This document shows positions 10,198 to 22,741 of a stretch of 64,000 nt of DNA, piece after piece. Source of the DNA: Thalassia testudinum (taxonomy: Eukaryota > Streptophyta > Magnoliopsida > Alismatales > Hydrocharitaceae); assembly GCA_037157565.1 (NCBI GenBank), contig JAZHRO010000036.1, positions 130,766,001 through 130,830,000 on the forward strand. Reading direction: 5' to 3'. The notes beneath the pieces were generated by a model that had not been told where the DNA came from, ran no database searches, and worked only from the letters and a program-made list of their open reading frames with translations. The position numbers and the translations under genes are program-made. Each line of letters starts with the position of its first letter. The first letter of the stretch is position 1.

Positions 10198-10644
10198 TTT
10201 GCATACATTTATTCCTTTAGAAACCCTCTAAGAACTTGTTTGAAAGCTGTAGGGACCCTTTTGTAACACTTAAGGACTGCTCTAATACCTTTCTTCACCA
10301 CTTACAGGCTTCCATGCAAAACCTTTACCCTTTCACCCATAAAGGCCTTCACGCAATTCCACCAATAGACCTACTGCACCGTTGGGTCTACTGTAGCAGC
10401 TTAAGAACACTTGAGATCGCAGCCATCGCTTCCTTGATCCACGATCTGATGGCCTAGCACCAATCAAAGCTTCGGGCACTTTGGTGCGTGTGTTCACCAC
10501 CATGCCCAGATCTCATCTAACGGCTGCGATTTGATTTGGACTTCGCGCACACTCTTCTCCTCGTCCCCACCACCCAAGCCCTAGGCGTATAATCGCACCA
10601 CTGTGGTGCTCTAATCTAATGACTCAGCTACTTAAGTCCCTCAT
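10198..10644. other. Spacer between TE1 and TE2, probably part of an older Tat-like LTR
   Basis: No coding signal is visible. The segment joins cleanly to 22742 once TE2 and one CTCAT copy are removed. It has a TATA-like GTATAA at 10588-10593 and C-rich leader-like sequence, which fits an LTR promoter region, but the LTR's own start is not in the window. Confidence 0.35.
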
Positions 10645-13347
10645 TGTAAAGACCCATTCTGTCCTGAGCCTTTTAAGACGTCTGGACCGTCGGTCAGACG
10701 TTTGGTCAGACGTCTGGACACCTTCCCAGACGTCTGGAAATAGAAATTTTTGTGTACCAGCTTCGTGTCTGCGCGCGAGCTGCGCGCAGACTGTACACTT
10801 CTTCTCTCTCCTTCCCTCTTCTCTCCTCCACATAAACCCTAACTCACCTCTTTATAAACCCCACTTCTCCCTCGTTCTCCCCAATCCACAGCCACCCTCT
10901 TCCCTTCCTCCCCATTGCAATGAGAGGAGTGAGCGCGAGAGAGAGCGTGAGAGCAGCGACGAGGAGGAGAGCCAGCGTAAGGAGAGGAGGGACTTGAGCT
11001 CGCGAGCTCGTGTGGGAGCTTGCTGGAGGGTGCACGGCCAGAGCGATGCGTGTGGGAGGAGGAGAGCGTCGGGGGAGTCATCCCCGACACTGCTGCAGCC
11101 GGAGCTACAGGTGAGGAGGCGAGGCACGGCTGCGCGTGACAAGGGCGAGCAGGAGGAGGTTCTGGTTCTGGATTTTTCCTAGAATCAAACATCTGGAGTG
11201 ACGTCCTGACGATGGAGTGGACGTCCGGAGGCAACTCCAGACATCTGAAGACAGATCTTCGTGAAGGTGCATTTCCTTTTGCGGATACGGCCATGCAGAC
11301 CACTCCGCAACTACGTTTTGCGTGGCTTAATGTGGAGGGTTTCACTGTCACATGCAGGGGTTGCTTTGGGAAGGCATGGGACACGCCCTCCCATGCATTT
11401 CAGACGTCTGGGCAGCTCACCAGACGGCTGGAAGCACTCCCAAATGTCCGGAGAGGTGTTCGGACGTCTGGAGCTAGGTCCAAACGATTCAAAAGAGGTC
11501 CTAGACGTTTGGGGTCGATGGAGAGCCTGAGGTGTGTTTCTAGTCACTTTTAAGACGTCTAGACATTGTGCTAAACATCTGATTTGAGTCAGTAACTCTG
11601 TTTTTGACCCGTTTGAGGTCCGTTTTACGCAAACAAAATATCGGTGTTTTCCTCATGAGTTCCTCTACTTGTTAGAAGGCTTTCTATACTGTTATGAATG
11701 TTCCATTGTGATTGTCCCTTGTTATAGGACTTCGTTCCGTTGCAGGTTCAGGGCTTGCTGAGGCATGTGAACCTGCCGTTCGAGCCCCCAATACTCCTAG
11801 GTTGTCTAGTAGAGTGGCTTCTCCTAATTTAACTAAAAACCTAAATGCATGTATGGAATGAATGATTAGAACCTAGGATATGGCATGAATCATAGGACAA
11901 GAAATACTTGAAATATCTGTATGCGTGATTGAATTGCAGTCTTGAATGAGTAGATAGAAAACAACTACCTGTTAATGAACAAGAGCTGCCTGTGAAATAT
12001 GAATTAACTGTACTAGTGAAACAGTTGCATGTGACCTTACTTGTTATATACGTTAAATGCTAGAATACGAGCTCCATGTGTATAACCTGAGAATGGAAAC
12101 GTGAATGATAGAAATACAAGCTGCATGTGTATAACCTGAGAATGGAAATGTGAATGATGAAATGTGGTATGGAATGGTATGAGAAATATGACCATGAGCC
12201 CTATGGGGAGTTAGGAGTAGAGGTCCTGGGAATAATTGGAATAGATCTGGAAATGTGAGTGGGGAAGTGTGCTGGACCTTGAGTACATAGTACCAAAGAG
12301 AGCGACTGTCCCCTGTTTAGTGTAGAGCGGAGCTAGCCGCCCTTGGGTCGGGACTCGAGGTTAGGATTGGCCACTCTGCACTGACTTCTTGGCCCTAGTG
12401 TACACTGTACCGGGGAGAGCTACTAGTGTAGGGAGAGAGCTAACCACCCTACACCGACTTGTTAGGCCCACTGGGCAAACTAGGGTAGTCAGGCGAGGGT
12501 GCGCGGACTATGAAGGGGCAAGACCCCTATTTGGTTCTTAGGGGCTAGACCCCTGTTACTGAGAGAGGTAGGCCCTATATTGTTCCGTGCTGTACTTGGG
12601 TGCACCTGTTAGCGGAAAGGACTGACTACATGCCAGTGCGGGGTAGCTACTCGTGCGCTTATCGCACGTGCCGTAGTCACCGTTACATCTGTCTGTGACC
12701 TTGGGGTGGTTGACGGGGTGTAGGACCAGCACGGGGGACTCTCCCAGCCAGGAGAGCACCATGTGAGACTTCTACTCTTTGAAAAAGACTACAATCAAGA
12801 TCGTTCCCACAAGGAACATTCAAGATCAAGAAAGAGATCTGATAAATAAACTAATGAGTGAAAAGGAATAACTTGTAAAATAAAGTAATTGGAATAAATA
12901 GCTACCTGTTCACTTTTACTGCTTTAGCTAGTTGGTTGCCACTCTACTCGATGTTCACTGACCTTGTGTACTCATAACCCTTTTCAGGTTCAGGTGTTGA
13001 GCAGCCCAAGTCTCCGACTGCAGAGGGGCTGGGCCTAATAGAGCCTAGTAGCAGTAGTCTTCTTTTGTAGTACTCTCTGTTGTAGTGAGCTCTGACTTTT
13101 GTACCGTTACATTCCTGTACCTTTACATTCCTGTACCTTGTTACTATTTTACTGTTGTGGTGGTGATATGTACTGTAGCAACTTTTACTTCTTTACTGCT
13201 GTACTCTTTACTGTTAGTTGCTTAGCATAGTGATTGTGGTTTACTTTCCTGCTTTTTAGTTATTTCTTGTTGGACGACTGGGTCTTGGGATCAGTAAAGT
13301 CAAGCCGGTCTCGTGTCCTGTAGGGATTCCAGAATTGGGTCGTAACA
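10645..13347 (+). repeat. TE2 5' LTR
   Basis: This is 2,703 bp, starting TGTAAAGACC and ending CGTAACA directly before the primer-binding site. Palindrome copies lie at 10675-10738 and, degenerate, at 11190-11580. A 50-bp unit around 12071-12170 is present twice. Confidence 0.94.
10851..10858 (+). promoter_or_regulatory. TATA box of TE2 5' LTR
   Basis: TTTATAAA sits in pyrimidine-rich sequence about 200 bp into the LTR. The equivalent box in the 3' LTR is at about 20197. Tekay-like solo LTRs have comparable boxes near 52876 and 58944. Confidence 0.6.
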
Positions 13348-13350
13348 AGA

Positions 13351-13362
13351 TGGTATCAGAGC
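13351..13362 (+). promoter_or_regulatory. TE2 primer-binding site, initiator tRNA-Met
   Basis: TGGTATCAGAGC lies 3 bp after the 5' LTR, as in TE1. Confidence 0.9.
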
Positions 13363-13533
13363 AAGGTCGTCCCGAGAAATGAACCAACTAGCTTGAGAAT
13401 AACCAATTCACGTGCATGTAACTAGAGTAATCACCACAACGTACCTTTTGACATCTGTTCTGAGGTTCTTTTGCTGAATGTCCGTTAGAGTTGACGCCTT
13501 TTTTGTTCTATTTTTCACGTCTTCTTATAGGAG

Positions 13534-16127
13534 ATGCCTCGACATGGAGTCCTTGAGGCGGGCCGTGGATGCGGCTGTGGACGAGGTCGAAGGGGCGGAC
13601 GTGCTGGGCCCGAGGTTTTAGTGGACCAGCCACTTCTTCTGGGCATTCAGGCCTAGGACCTCGCCCAGTTGATATGGGAGATAGTACGAGAGGAGCTCCA
13701 CCCACCTCCACGAGCACCTCTCCCTGGGGACGTGGAGGGCGAGTCCTCTGTGGGACCACGAGACTGACGCAGCGCTGGATGTGGGGGAGGGGGTGGTCCT
13801 CCACCGTCCCCACCGCACTCTAACACTTCCGAGCACGAGCCCTCCCTGCCTGGAGGCATGCCCGTTTCCCCACTACAGCGACACTACGGGCTTTTCGGAC
13901 AGTTCCAGAAGCTGAAGCCCCCCTTCAAGGGGGATGAGGACCCGACTGAGGTGGACTGGTTGGAGCAGATCGAGAAGGTGTTTGACACCCTCTGCTCCCT
14001 GCAGAGTATCGCATGGCCTTTACCACGTACCAGCTGGAAAGCGCAGCACACAGGTGCGAGCAGTACTTCCCGTAGACGTGATAGGATCAGAGGAGGCGGG
14101 AGTTTCACACTCTCCGCCAGGGAACGATGACTGTTAGCACGTATCGTATGTGTTTCCTAGAGCTGTCTCATTTCGTTGTGACAGCTGTGGCTACTGAGGA
14201 GGAGCACCTGTGGAGGTTCACTAAGGGGCTCCAGCCGGCCATTCGGGGGTATGTCAAACCCCTGAAGCTGCCCACGTTCTTGAGAGTAGTAAAGGTAGCT
14301 ATGACGTATGAGGAGACCAACCCAGCCACACGAGACACTGACAGTGGACGGAAGAGGCCCTACCAGCCAGAGTACTCACAGGGTCGGTGAGAGAGGAGGC
14401 ACGCGGCGCTCGTGGGAGAGCCATCTCGCTTTGCGGGGCCGTCAGTGGCTTTTGGGGGCCCTCGATAGGGGCTAGCTACCAGCGACCCCCACCCAGCCGT
14501 CAGCAGGGACCTACCGAGGGTGGGAGTCGAGTTCCCCTCTGCTACTAGTGTGGCCAGTCAGGCCACATCAAAAGGGCTACCCATTTAGGGCCTAAGCGCA
14601 GCAGAGGCTCCCCGCATCGAGCGCTGGAGGCCGAGCAGGTGGCCGTGGTTCCCAGGCACGTGAGGGAGGACAGCAGTCGCGAGGAGGGTATCGGCCAGCG
14701 GCTACCCGTCCGATGTAGAGTGTGGCTGCTTCTTCCACACCGAGAGTGGAGGGTCGTATCAACGCCCTGACACACAGAGACGCCAAAGCATCAGGTTCAG
14801 TGGTGGCAGGTATGGTAACAATTTTCGGCAAATTAGTTTACGTACTTTTTGATTCCAGCACCACGCACTCATTTGTTGCTTCGAGTTTTGCTGTCAGTTT
14901 GGGACAGGACTGTGTGTTGTTAGAGGATCTGTTTGTGATCAGAGGTCCAGGTGGTCAGCTGTTTGTAGCTGAGGAGGTCTACACAGACTGTAAGGTCAGT
15001 ATTGGGGGACACAGCCTCCCCGCTACCTGATTGTGATACCGATGGAGGATTTTGGCGCGATTCTGGGGATGGATTGGCTGTCCGCTTACCACGCACTGGT
15101 GGATTATTTTGAGAGGAAGATCCTCTTCTCCATACCGGAGATGCCTTCTTTTGAGTTTCACGGACAGCCGGTGGACGGAGGCTTCAGGTGCATTTCTGCA
15201 CTTCGGGCGGCGAGACTTTTGGGCCAAGGGTGTGAGGGCTTTCTGGCTTGTGTAGTGGCAGAGCCCAGCCTCGTGGCAGAATTTCAGAGCATCCTGGTGG
15301 TCAGAGAGTATCCCGACGTGTTTCCAGAGGAGCTGCCAGGACTACCGCCTGAGCGTGAGATCAAGTTTGAGATCTCACTAGTACTAGGGACCAACCCTAT
15401 TTCTACAGCACCTTACAGGATGGCACCACTTGAGCTGTAAGAGCTCAAGTCCCAGTTGCAGGACCTATTGGAGAAGGGCTTTGTGAGGCCCAGTGCATCC
15501 CCGTGGGGAGCCTCGGTGTTATTTGTGAAGAAGAAGAATGGTATCCTATGCCTTTGTGTGGACTACAGACAGCTGAATAGGGTCACCATCAAGAACAGGT
15601 ATCCACTACCGAGGATTGATGATTTGTTTGACCAGTTGCGAGGTGCCACGGTATTCTCCAAGATAGATTTGAGATCTGGCTACCACCAATTAAGGATCAG
15701 GGAGACCGACGTCTCCAAGACAGCTTTCCGCACCCAGCACGAACACTACAAGTTTTTGGTCATGCAGTTTAGGCTAACCAACACCCCCACTACCTTCATG
15801 GATTTTATGAACCAAGTGTTCAGACCTTATCTGGATCAGTTTGTGGTGGTATTTATTGATGATGTGCTCATTTACTCGCAGGATCAGGCGCAGCACGAAC
15901 AGCACTTGCGGATGGTTCTGGACACGTTGAGACGACGTAGGTTGTATGCCAAATATAGCAAGTGAGAGTTTTGGTTGAGGTAGGTGACCTTCTTAGGTAA
16001 TGTGATTTCAGGGGATGGCTTGGCTGTGGATCCAGCCAAGGTAGAGGCAGTGCTCAGGTGGGAGAGGCCACGTATAGTGACAGAGATTCGCAATTTCTTG
16101 GGACTAGCAGGTTACTACAGGTGGTTT
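13534..16127 (+). pseudogene. gag-pol: TE2 gag, protease and RT remnant
   Basis: MPR at 13534 follows an acceptor-like TTATAG|GAG as in TE1. Against TE1, about 66 bp of the Gag core is missing near 14055, with TGCGAG at the junction. The zinc knuckle (14540-14581) has a TAG inside CYxC and its last Cys is lost. The protease reads DSST instead of DSGA (about 14860). RT keeps FIDD (14 residues around 15852-15866) and IDLRSGYHQ, but has stops, for example TAA at 15437, TGA at 15964 and TAG at 15979. The copy cannot make a working polyprotein. RT breaks off at 16127, where a solo LTR is inserted. Confidence 0.88.
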
Positions 16128-17875
16128 TGATGGGTCGACTTTTCGCTTAGCGTTATAATATTTAAGTGGTGGAAAAATCGACTAATCAAAAACAATGAAA
16201 ATAACCACTCGCAGAAGAGCGGGTCGTGTCCACAGGGAGGCAATGATGCAATCAATACTTAATTATTTAATGTTATTTCAAATAGTGCGAAATTCCTTTT
16301 CAAATTGGACTTAAAATGTGAAGGAAAGTAAGTTTGCAATAACCTAAAAATTAAGGGTGTAAGTGTAGTTTTCCCTCACAGAAATCCTCAATAAATTTAG
16401 GATGAATTAGTGCAATTTTCATGTGATGTGTACTAAAGACAATTAGTACTTAAATCAAGTCCAAAATCAATCTTTAAACTAGCCAATATTAATACCATGC
16501 AATTAGAAAGAACTGTGAGTGCTTCAATGCAATTCTGCCATAATATAATAATAATATAAAAAATAAAATTGGTGGAAATGGCATTGAATGTAATTTTTAA
16601 TTCTAACAAAAACAGAGCATTTGCTCTCTCTCTTCCTCGCGAGAGAGATAGAGCACCGGTTGGGCAGTTGTGAGGCTCAGGAGGACGATGAGGACGGGGG
16701 CTCTCCGACAGTGGCAGCAGCGGCGGTGAAGGTGGCCGGAGCTGGTCGGCGGAGATGGCCGAAGCTCCGGCATGTTGGAGGAAGAGGGCGGCTGCTGCTG
16801 GAGGTGGAGCGCGCGGGCTTGCGTGCGCACTGGTGCGCGGTTGCCTGCCGGTTGCGGTCGCAGATGGGCGGTGGAGCACGCTACTTTGTGGCTGGAGGTG
16901 GCTGTAGTCGGTGAGCGCTTGAAGACAGGAAGTGAAGGCGCTGCACTGGTTGGAGGTGGAGCGCGTAGGTGGAGAGGGCGTGCGCCTGTAGGGAGATGGA
17001 AGGCGCTGGCGGGCGCGCGGTTGTGTGCAGGTAGGTAGAGGGAGCGCCTGCAGCAGGGGGCGTTGGAGGATGGATGGGTTGATGGCATGGGAAGGGGGGG
17101 CGCGCGTCTGCGGAGAAGGCGCTGGTTCTGAATTGCATGGGGCTGGAGCGGTGGGGCATGCTGGATGGTGAGCTGCAGGCAGAGAGCACGTGAGCGCCTT
17201 CTGCAGGGAGGAGTGGCGCGCGGTTGAGAGCGCCTGCGGGCGCAGCTGCGAAGGCGTGATGGCGCTCTGCAGGGAGGTGCGCCTGCAGTGGACGCGCGGT
17301 TGGGAGTACCTGTGGGCGCGGCTGGATGTGGAGTGGTGTGTGTGTGCTGTGCGGCAGAGATGGAGAACTGCCTGCAGCTGGTGAAGGCGTGCGGTAGGGA
17401 GAGACGCTCGATGCTACTACTTGAGGTAGAGAAGGAGCGGCACAGTGCTTTCCCTCTCCACAGTGGAGAAGAGAGAGCCATTCCCCGCAGGGGGAAGATG
17501 ATCCCCGTTCTTCTCTCCACCTCTTCTCTTTAACTCCTCTCTCTCCCCGCTTGCGTCAATCCCGGGATTTCCAAATCCCCTTTCTGTTTTCAACCGGCGG
17601 GCATTGGAGAATATTGCCCCAATGTCCGGCGGAGGTGGGGGGAAAGAATCGCGGCTGGATGTGTTGGGGAAATTATCCCCCCACCCTTGTTCTTTTTGGG
17701 TTTTATTACCTGCAAATAAAAAGAACATAATCATTACCATTAAGTCATAGAATGTTATAGAATTAAATCATGATGCATATAATTATTCTATAACTTAGTG
17801 TAGTTATTAACAAACCTAAATTGTTAAAAGAGAATTACTTGGGCTTACTATTAGTCCATTAAAATGGACTCATCA
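16128..17875 (-). mobile_element. Tat-like solo LTR inserted in TE2 reverse transcriptase, TSD GGTTT
   Basis: The insert is flanked by GGTTT at 16123-16127 and 17876-17880. Read on the minus strand it starts TGATGAGTCC and ends GACCCATCA, with TG..CA ends. Near the 3' end it has the CTCCCTGTGGACACGACCCG motif typical of Tat/Athila-like LTRs. There is no primer-binding site or coding region, so it is a solo LTR. The GC-rich middle (16620-17530) produces a long Arg/Pro/Ala/His-rich minus-strand frame that I judge non-coding. Removing the insert restores the RT reading ([13 protein letters not shown]). Confidence 0.85.
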
Positions 17876-17880
17876 GGTTT

Positions 17881-19919
17881 ATCTGGGGTTTCTTGCAGAT
17901 TGCGCATCCTATGACTCAGTTGACCTGGAAAGACGTGCCCTTTAATTGGACAGACGCTTATGAGGTATGTTTTCAGGAGTTGAAGGAGAGGCTGACTTCA
18001 GCTCCTGTGCTTACCATCCCGGACAACAGTGGCAGCTTTGTTGTCTACACGAACACTTCGTTGCAGGGGTTAGGGGGTGTGCTCATGCAACAGGGTTACG
18101 TTGTCGCTTACGCTTCGCGGCAACTGAAGTCCCATGAGCATAGCTACCCTACCCATTACTTAGAGCTGGCAGGTGTCGTCTTCGCGCTGAAGACATGGAG
18201 GCACTACCTGTACGGTGAGACTTTTGAGATATTCACGGATCATAAGAACCTCAAGTACTTGTTTGATTAGAAGGAGCTTAACATGAGATAGAGACGTTGG
18301 TTAGAGCTCTTAAAGGACTATGACTGCAGCATCTCCTACTATCTGGGGAAGGTCAACGTGGTAGCTGACGCTTTAAGCCGGAGGGCATCCGCCCACTTGG
18401 CCAGCTTACAGGTACAAAGTTGGAGGCTTATGGAGGAGTTGGGCAGTTGGCAACTCCTAGAGTTACGGGGGCATTGTGGGGCAGTGACAGTAACACGCCA
18501 GACGAGACCAAAGCTGATAGACCACATCATCACAAGATAGATGACAGACCCGTACCTGCAGTCATTACAAGACAGAGTACTGTCAGGGGACCCAGGAGAC
18601 TTCTTTCCGGATGAGGTACTGCGCATGAGGGGACGTTTGTGCGTTCCCAGGGATGAGGAGCTGTTAAGAGAGCTCCTGAGTAAGGCACATGGGTCTAGGT
18701 TCACCATACATCCCAGGAACACAAAGATGTACCATGATCTGAGACATGACTTTTGGTAGAGAGGGAAGAAGCAAGATGTAGGTGAGTTCGTGCAGCAGTG
18801 TTTAGTGTGCCAGCAGGTGAAGGCCAAGCATCAGAGGCATGCAGGGCCATTGCAGCCACTTCCAGTGCCAGAGTGGAAGTGGGAGAGCATCACCATGGAC
18901 TTGGTGGTGGGCTTGCCTGTTACCCAGAGAGGACACGACGCAGTTTGGGTGATTGTAGACAGATTGACGAAGACAGCACGTTTCTTGCCGATCCGAGTCT
19001 CCTTGGGACCGACGTAGTTGGCAGAGAGGTATATTTGTGATGTGGTATGTCTGCATGGAGTTCTGCGTGAGATTGTATCCGACCGGGATACCCATTTTTC
19101 TTCCCAATTTTAGGCTGAGTTTTAGTATGGCGTGCCACCTCCAGACGGACGGACAGTCAGAGCACACGATACAAACACTTGAGGACCTTTTACGTGCCTG
19201 TGTACTGGACTGGAGGGGCTCTTGGGAGGAGCACTTGCCCCTAGCAGAGTTTGCATATAATAACAGCTATCACTCAAGTATCAGCATGGCACCCTACGAG
19301 TCTCTGTACGGACGGAGGTGTACTGTGCCCTTGAGTTGGGTTGAGGTGGGGACCAAGTGGGAGGTTGGCCCCAGGCAGATCCGGTAGAGTCAGGAGGTGA
19401 TTAAGCAGATTCGCAGACGACTTCGCACTGTCAAGAGCAAACAGAAGAGTTATAATGATCGGAAGTGCAGAGAGGTGCAATTCGAGGTTGGGATCACATC
19501 TTTCTTCGCATTTCGCCCATGAAGAGCCTGCAGTAGTTTAGGGTGAAAGGGAAGCTTGCGCCGCGGTCCTGGAGCGGGTAGGACCCGTTGCTTACAGGCT
19601 TGCCCTTCCTCCCCAGCTTTCTGGTGTGCACGACATGTTCTACGTGTCCAACCTCAGGAAGTACGTCGCCAATCCCAGTCACATTCTGAGCCACGACAGT
19701 GTCGAGGTGGGTGATGACCTTACCTACCCCGAGTGACCAGTGCAGATACTAGACAAAGCCGTCCAGAGTTTGAGACGGAAGTAGGTACCCCTGGTGAAGG
19801 TCTTGTGGAGGAGCCAGAGGTACAAGGAGGCTACCTGGGAGCCTGAGGCAGCGATACGAGAGCGGTACCTGGAGCTTTTTGAGGGTACATCTTTTTGGAC
19901 CAGCTTCGGTCCTCTTTAA
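17881..19919 (+). pseudogene. pol: TE2 RT end, RNase H, integrase and chromodomain-like remnant
   Basis: This continues TE2 after the solo LTR. RNase H reads VYTNTS: the catalytic Asp is Asn at 18052-18054. Stops are frequent (TAG at 18268, 18538, 18757 and 19016 among others). The integrase zinc domain keeps CLVC and the first Asp (TMDLVVGLP, about 18898), but sequence is lost between the second Asp and DGQSE near 19120. GPY/F sequence is shortened near 19565 and frameshifted. The end, at TAA 19917-19919, corresponds to TE1's natural stop. Confidence 0.87.
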
Positions 19920-19964
19920 GTTTGTTATGCGTATATATTTCTTTTCCGCACCCTAGCTAGCTCA

Positions 19965-20001
19965 AGTTTCTGGGTTGAAACTACCTTTAAGTTTGTTATG
20001 A
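19965..20001 (+). promoter_or_regulatory. Hairpin and degenerate polypurine-tract region before TE2 3' LTR
   Basis: AGTTTC and GAAACT flank a TGGGTT loop. The following TTTAAGTTTGTTATGA abuts the LTR and is not purine-rich, matching TE1 almost base for base. Confidence 0.55.
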
Positions 20002-22736
20002 TGTAAAGACCCATTCTGTCCTGAGCCTTTTAAGACGTCTGGACCATCGGTCAGACGTCTGGATACCTTCCCAGACGTCTGGAAATCAAAACTTTTGTGT
20101 ACCAGCTTCGCGTCTGCGCACAGGCTGCGAGCAGACAGTACGCTTCTCCTCTCTCCTTCCCCCTTCTCTCCTCCACATAAACCCTAACGCACCCCTTTAT
20201 AAACCCCACTTCTCCTCCCTCATTCTCCCCACTCCACAGCCACCCTCTTCCCTTCCTCCCCACCATAGTAAGAGGAGTGAGCACGAGAGAGAGCGCGAGA
20301 GCAGCGACGAGGAGTAGAGCCGGCGTGAGGAGAGGAGGGACTTGAGCTCACGAGCTCGTGTGGGAGCTTGCCGGAGGGCGCATGGCCGGAGCAATGTGTG
20401 CGGGAGGAGGAGAGCGTCTGGGGAGTCATCCCCGACACTGCTGCAGCCAAAGCTGCAGGCGAGGAGGCGAGGCACAGCTGCGCATGGCGAGGGCGAGCAA
20501 AAGGAGGTTTTGGTTCTGGGTTTTTCCCAGAATCAGATGTCTGGAGTGACGTCCAGACGACGGAGTAGACGTCTGGAGGCGACTCCAGACGTCTGAAGAA
20601 AGATCTTCGCAAAGTTGCATTTCCTTTTGCGGATACGACCATGCAGGCTACTCCGCAGCTACGTTTTGCATGGCTTAATGTGGAGGTTTTTGCTGTCGCA
20701 TACAGGGGTTGCTTCGGGAAGGCACGAGACATGCCCTTCCATGCGTTTCAGATGTCTGGGCAGCTCACCAAACAGCTGGAAGCACTCCCAGACATCCAGA
20801 GAGGTGGTCGGACATCTAGAGCTGGGTTCAAACGGTCTAGAAGAGGTCCTAGACGTCGGGGGTCGATGCAAAGCCTAAGGTGCGTTTCTAGTCACTTTTA
20901 AGATGTCTAGACATTGTGCCAGACGTCTAATTTGAGTCAGTAACTTTGTTTTTGACCTGTTTAGGGTCCTTTTGAGGTCCGTTTTACGCAAACAAAATAT
21001 CGGTGTTTTCCTCGTGAGTTCCTCTACTTGTTAGAAGGCTTTCTATAATATTCTGAATGTTCCATTGTTATTGTTCCTTGTTATAGGACTTCGTTCTGTT
21101 GCAGGTTCAAGGCTTGCTGAGGCATGTGAATCTGCCGTTCGAGCCCCCAATACTCCTGAGTTATCCGGTAGAGTGGCTTCCCCTAATTTAACTACAAACC
21201 TGAATGCATGTGTGGAATGAATGATTAGAACCTAGGATATGGCATGAATCCTAGGACGAGAAATACTTGAAATATGTGTATGCGTGATTGAATTGCAATC
21301 TTGAATGAGTAGATAGAAAACAACTGCCTGTTAATGAACAAGAGATGCCTATGAAATATGAATTAACTATGCTACTGAAATAGTTGCATGTAACCTTACT
21401 TGTTGTATACGTTAAATGCTAGAATACGAGCTGCATGTGTATAACCTTAGAATGGAAACATGAATGATAGAAATACGAGCTGCATGTGCATAACCTGAGA
21501 ATGAAAATGTGAATGATGAAATGTGGTATGGAATGGTATGAGAAATATGACCATGAATCCTACGGGGAGTTAGGAGTAGAGCTCCTGGGAATAATTGGAA
21601 TGGATCTGGAAATGTGAGTAGGGAAGTGTGTTGGCCCTTGAGTACATAGTACCAAGGAGAGCCACTGTCCCCTGTTTAGTGTAGAGTGGAGCTAGCCGCC
21701 CTTGGTCCAAGACCTGGGGTTAGGATTGGCCACTCTGCACCGACTTCTTGGCCCTTGTATACACTGTACCGAGGAGAGCTACTAGTGTAGGGAGAGAGCT
21801 AGCCACCCCACGGTGCTTAGGGTTCAGCTAGCCACCCTACACCGACTTGTTAGGTCCACTGGGCAAACCAGGGTAGTCAGGCAAGGGTGCGCAAACTGTG
21901 GAGGGGCGAGACCCCTGTTTGGTTCTTAAGGTCTAGACCCCTATTACTAAGAGGGCTAGGCCCTATACTATTCCGTGCTGTACTTGGGTGCACCCGTTAG
22001 CGGAAACGACTGACCATGTGCCACTGCAGGGTAGCTACTCGTGCGCTTATCGCGCGTGCCGTAGTCACCATTACGTTTGTCCGTGACCTTGGGGTGGTTG
22101 ACTGGGTGTAGGACCACCACGGGGGACTCTCCCGGCCAAGAGAGCACCATGTGCAACTTCTACTCTTCGGAAAAGACTGCAATCAAGATCGTTCCCACGA
22201 GGAACATTCGAGATCAAGAAAGAGATCTGATAAATAAACCAATGGGTGAAAAGGAATAACTTGTAAAATAAAGTAATTGGAATAAACAGCTACCTGTTCA
22301 CTTTTACTGCTTTAGTTAGTTGGTTGCCACTCTACTTAGCTTTCCCTGACCTTGTGTACTCATAACCCTTTTCAGGTCCAGGTGTTGAGCAACTTGAGTC
22401 TCCTGCTGCAGAGGGTGATGGGTCCAGTAGAGCTCAGTAGCAATAGTCTTCTTTTGTAGTACTCTCTGCTGTAGTGACCTCAGACTTTTGTACCATTACA
22501 TTTCTGTACCTTTACATTCTTGTACCTTGTTACTGTTTTACTGTTGTCGTGGTGATATGTACTGTAGCAGCTTTTACTTCTTTACTGCTGTACTCTTTAC
22601 TATTAGTTGCTTGGCATAGTGAATGTGGTTTACTTTCCTACTTCATGGTTATTTCTTGTTGGACGACTGGGTCTTGGGATCAGTCAAGTCGGGCCGGTCT
22701 CGTGTCCTGTAGGAATTCGGGAACCAAGTCGTAACA
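20002..22736 (+). repeat. TE2 3' LTR
   Basis: This is 2,735 bp, TGTAAAGACC to GTAACA. Palindromes lie at 20032-20083 and 20530-20930, a TATA box at about 20197, and a duplicated 50-bp unit near 21420-21520. It carries an extra piece near 21810 compared with the 5' LTR. Confidence 0.94.
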
Positions 22737-22741
22737 CTCAT

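Larger units (their letters stand above)
10645..22736 (+). mobile_element. TE2: older Tekay-like Ty3 element with both LTRs, TSD CTCAT
   Basis: The element is flanked by CTCAT at 10640-10644 and 22737-22741. LTRs are 10645-13347 and 20002-22736; both start TGTAAAGACC and end GTAACA. The internal region has the same order as TE1 but is full of stops, frameshifts and small deletions, and a 1,748-bp solo LTR is inserted in it. The LTRs differ from each other much more than those of TE1, so the insertion is older. Its LTR belongs to a different family from TE1 but shares palindromes, hairpin, stem-loop block and end block. Confidence 0.93.

Noticed and set aside
16603..17520. Minus-strand 305-codon frame
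   Set aside because: Arg/Ala/Pro/His-rich low-complexity frame in a GC-rich solo LTR, with overlapping frames on both strands; no domain.
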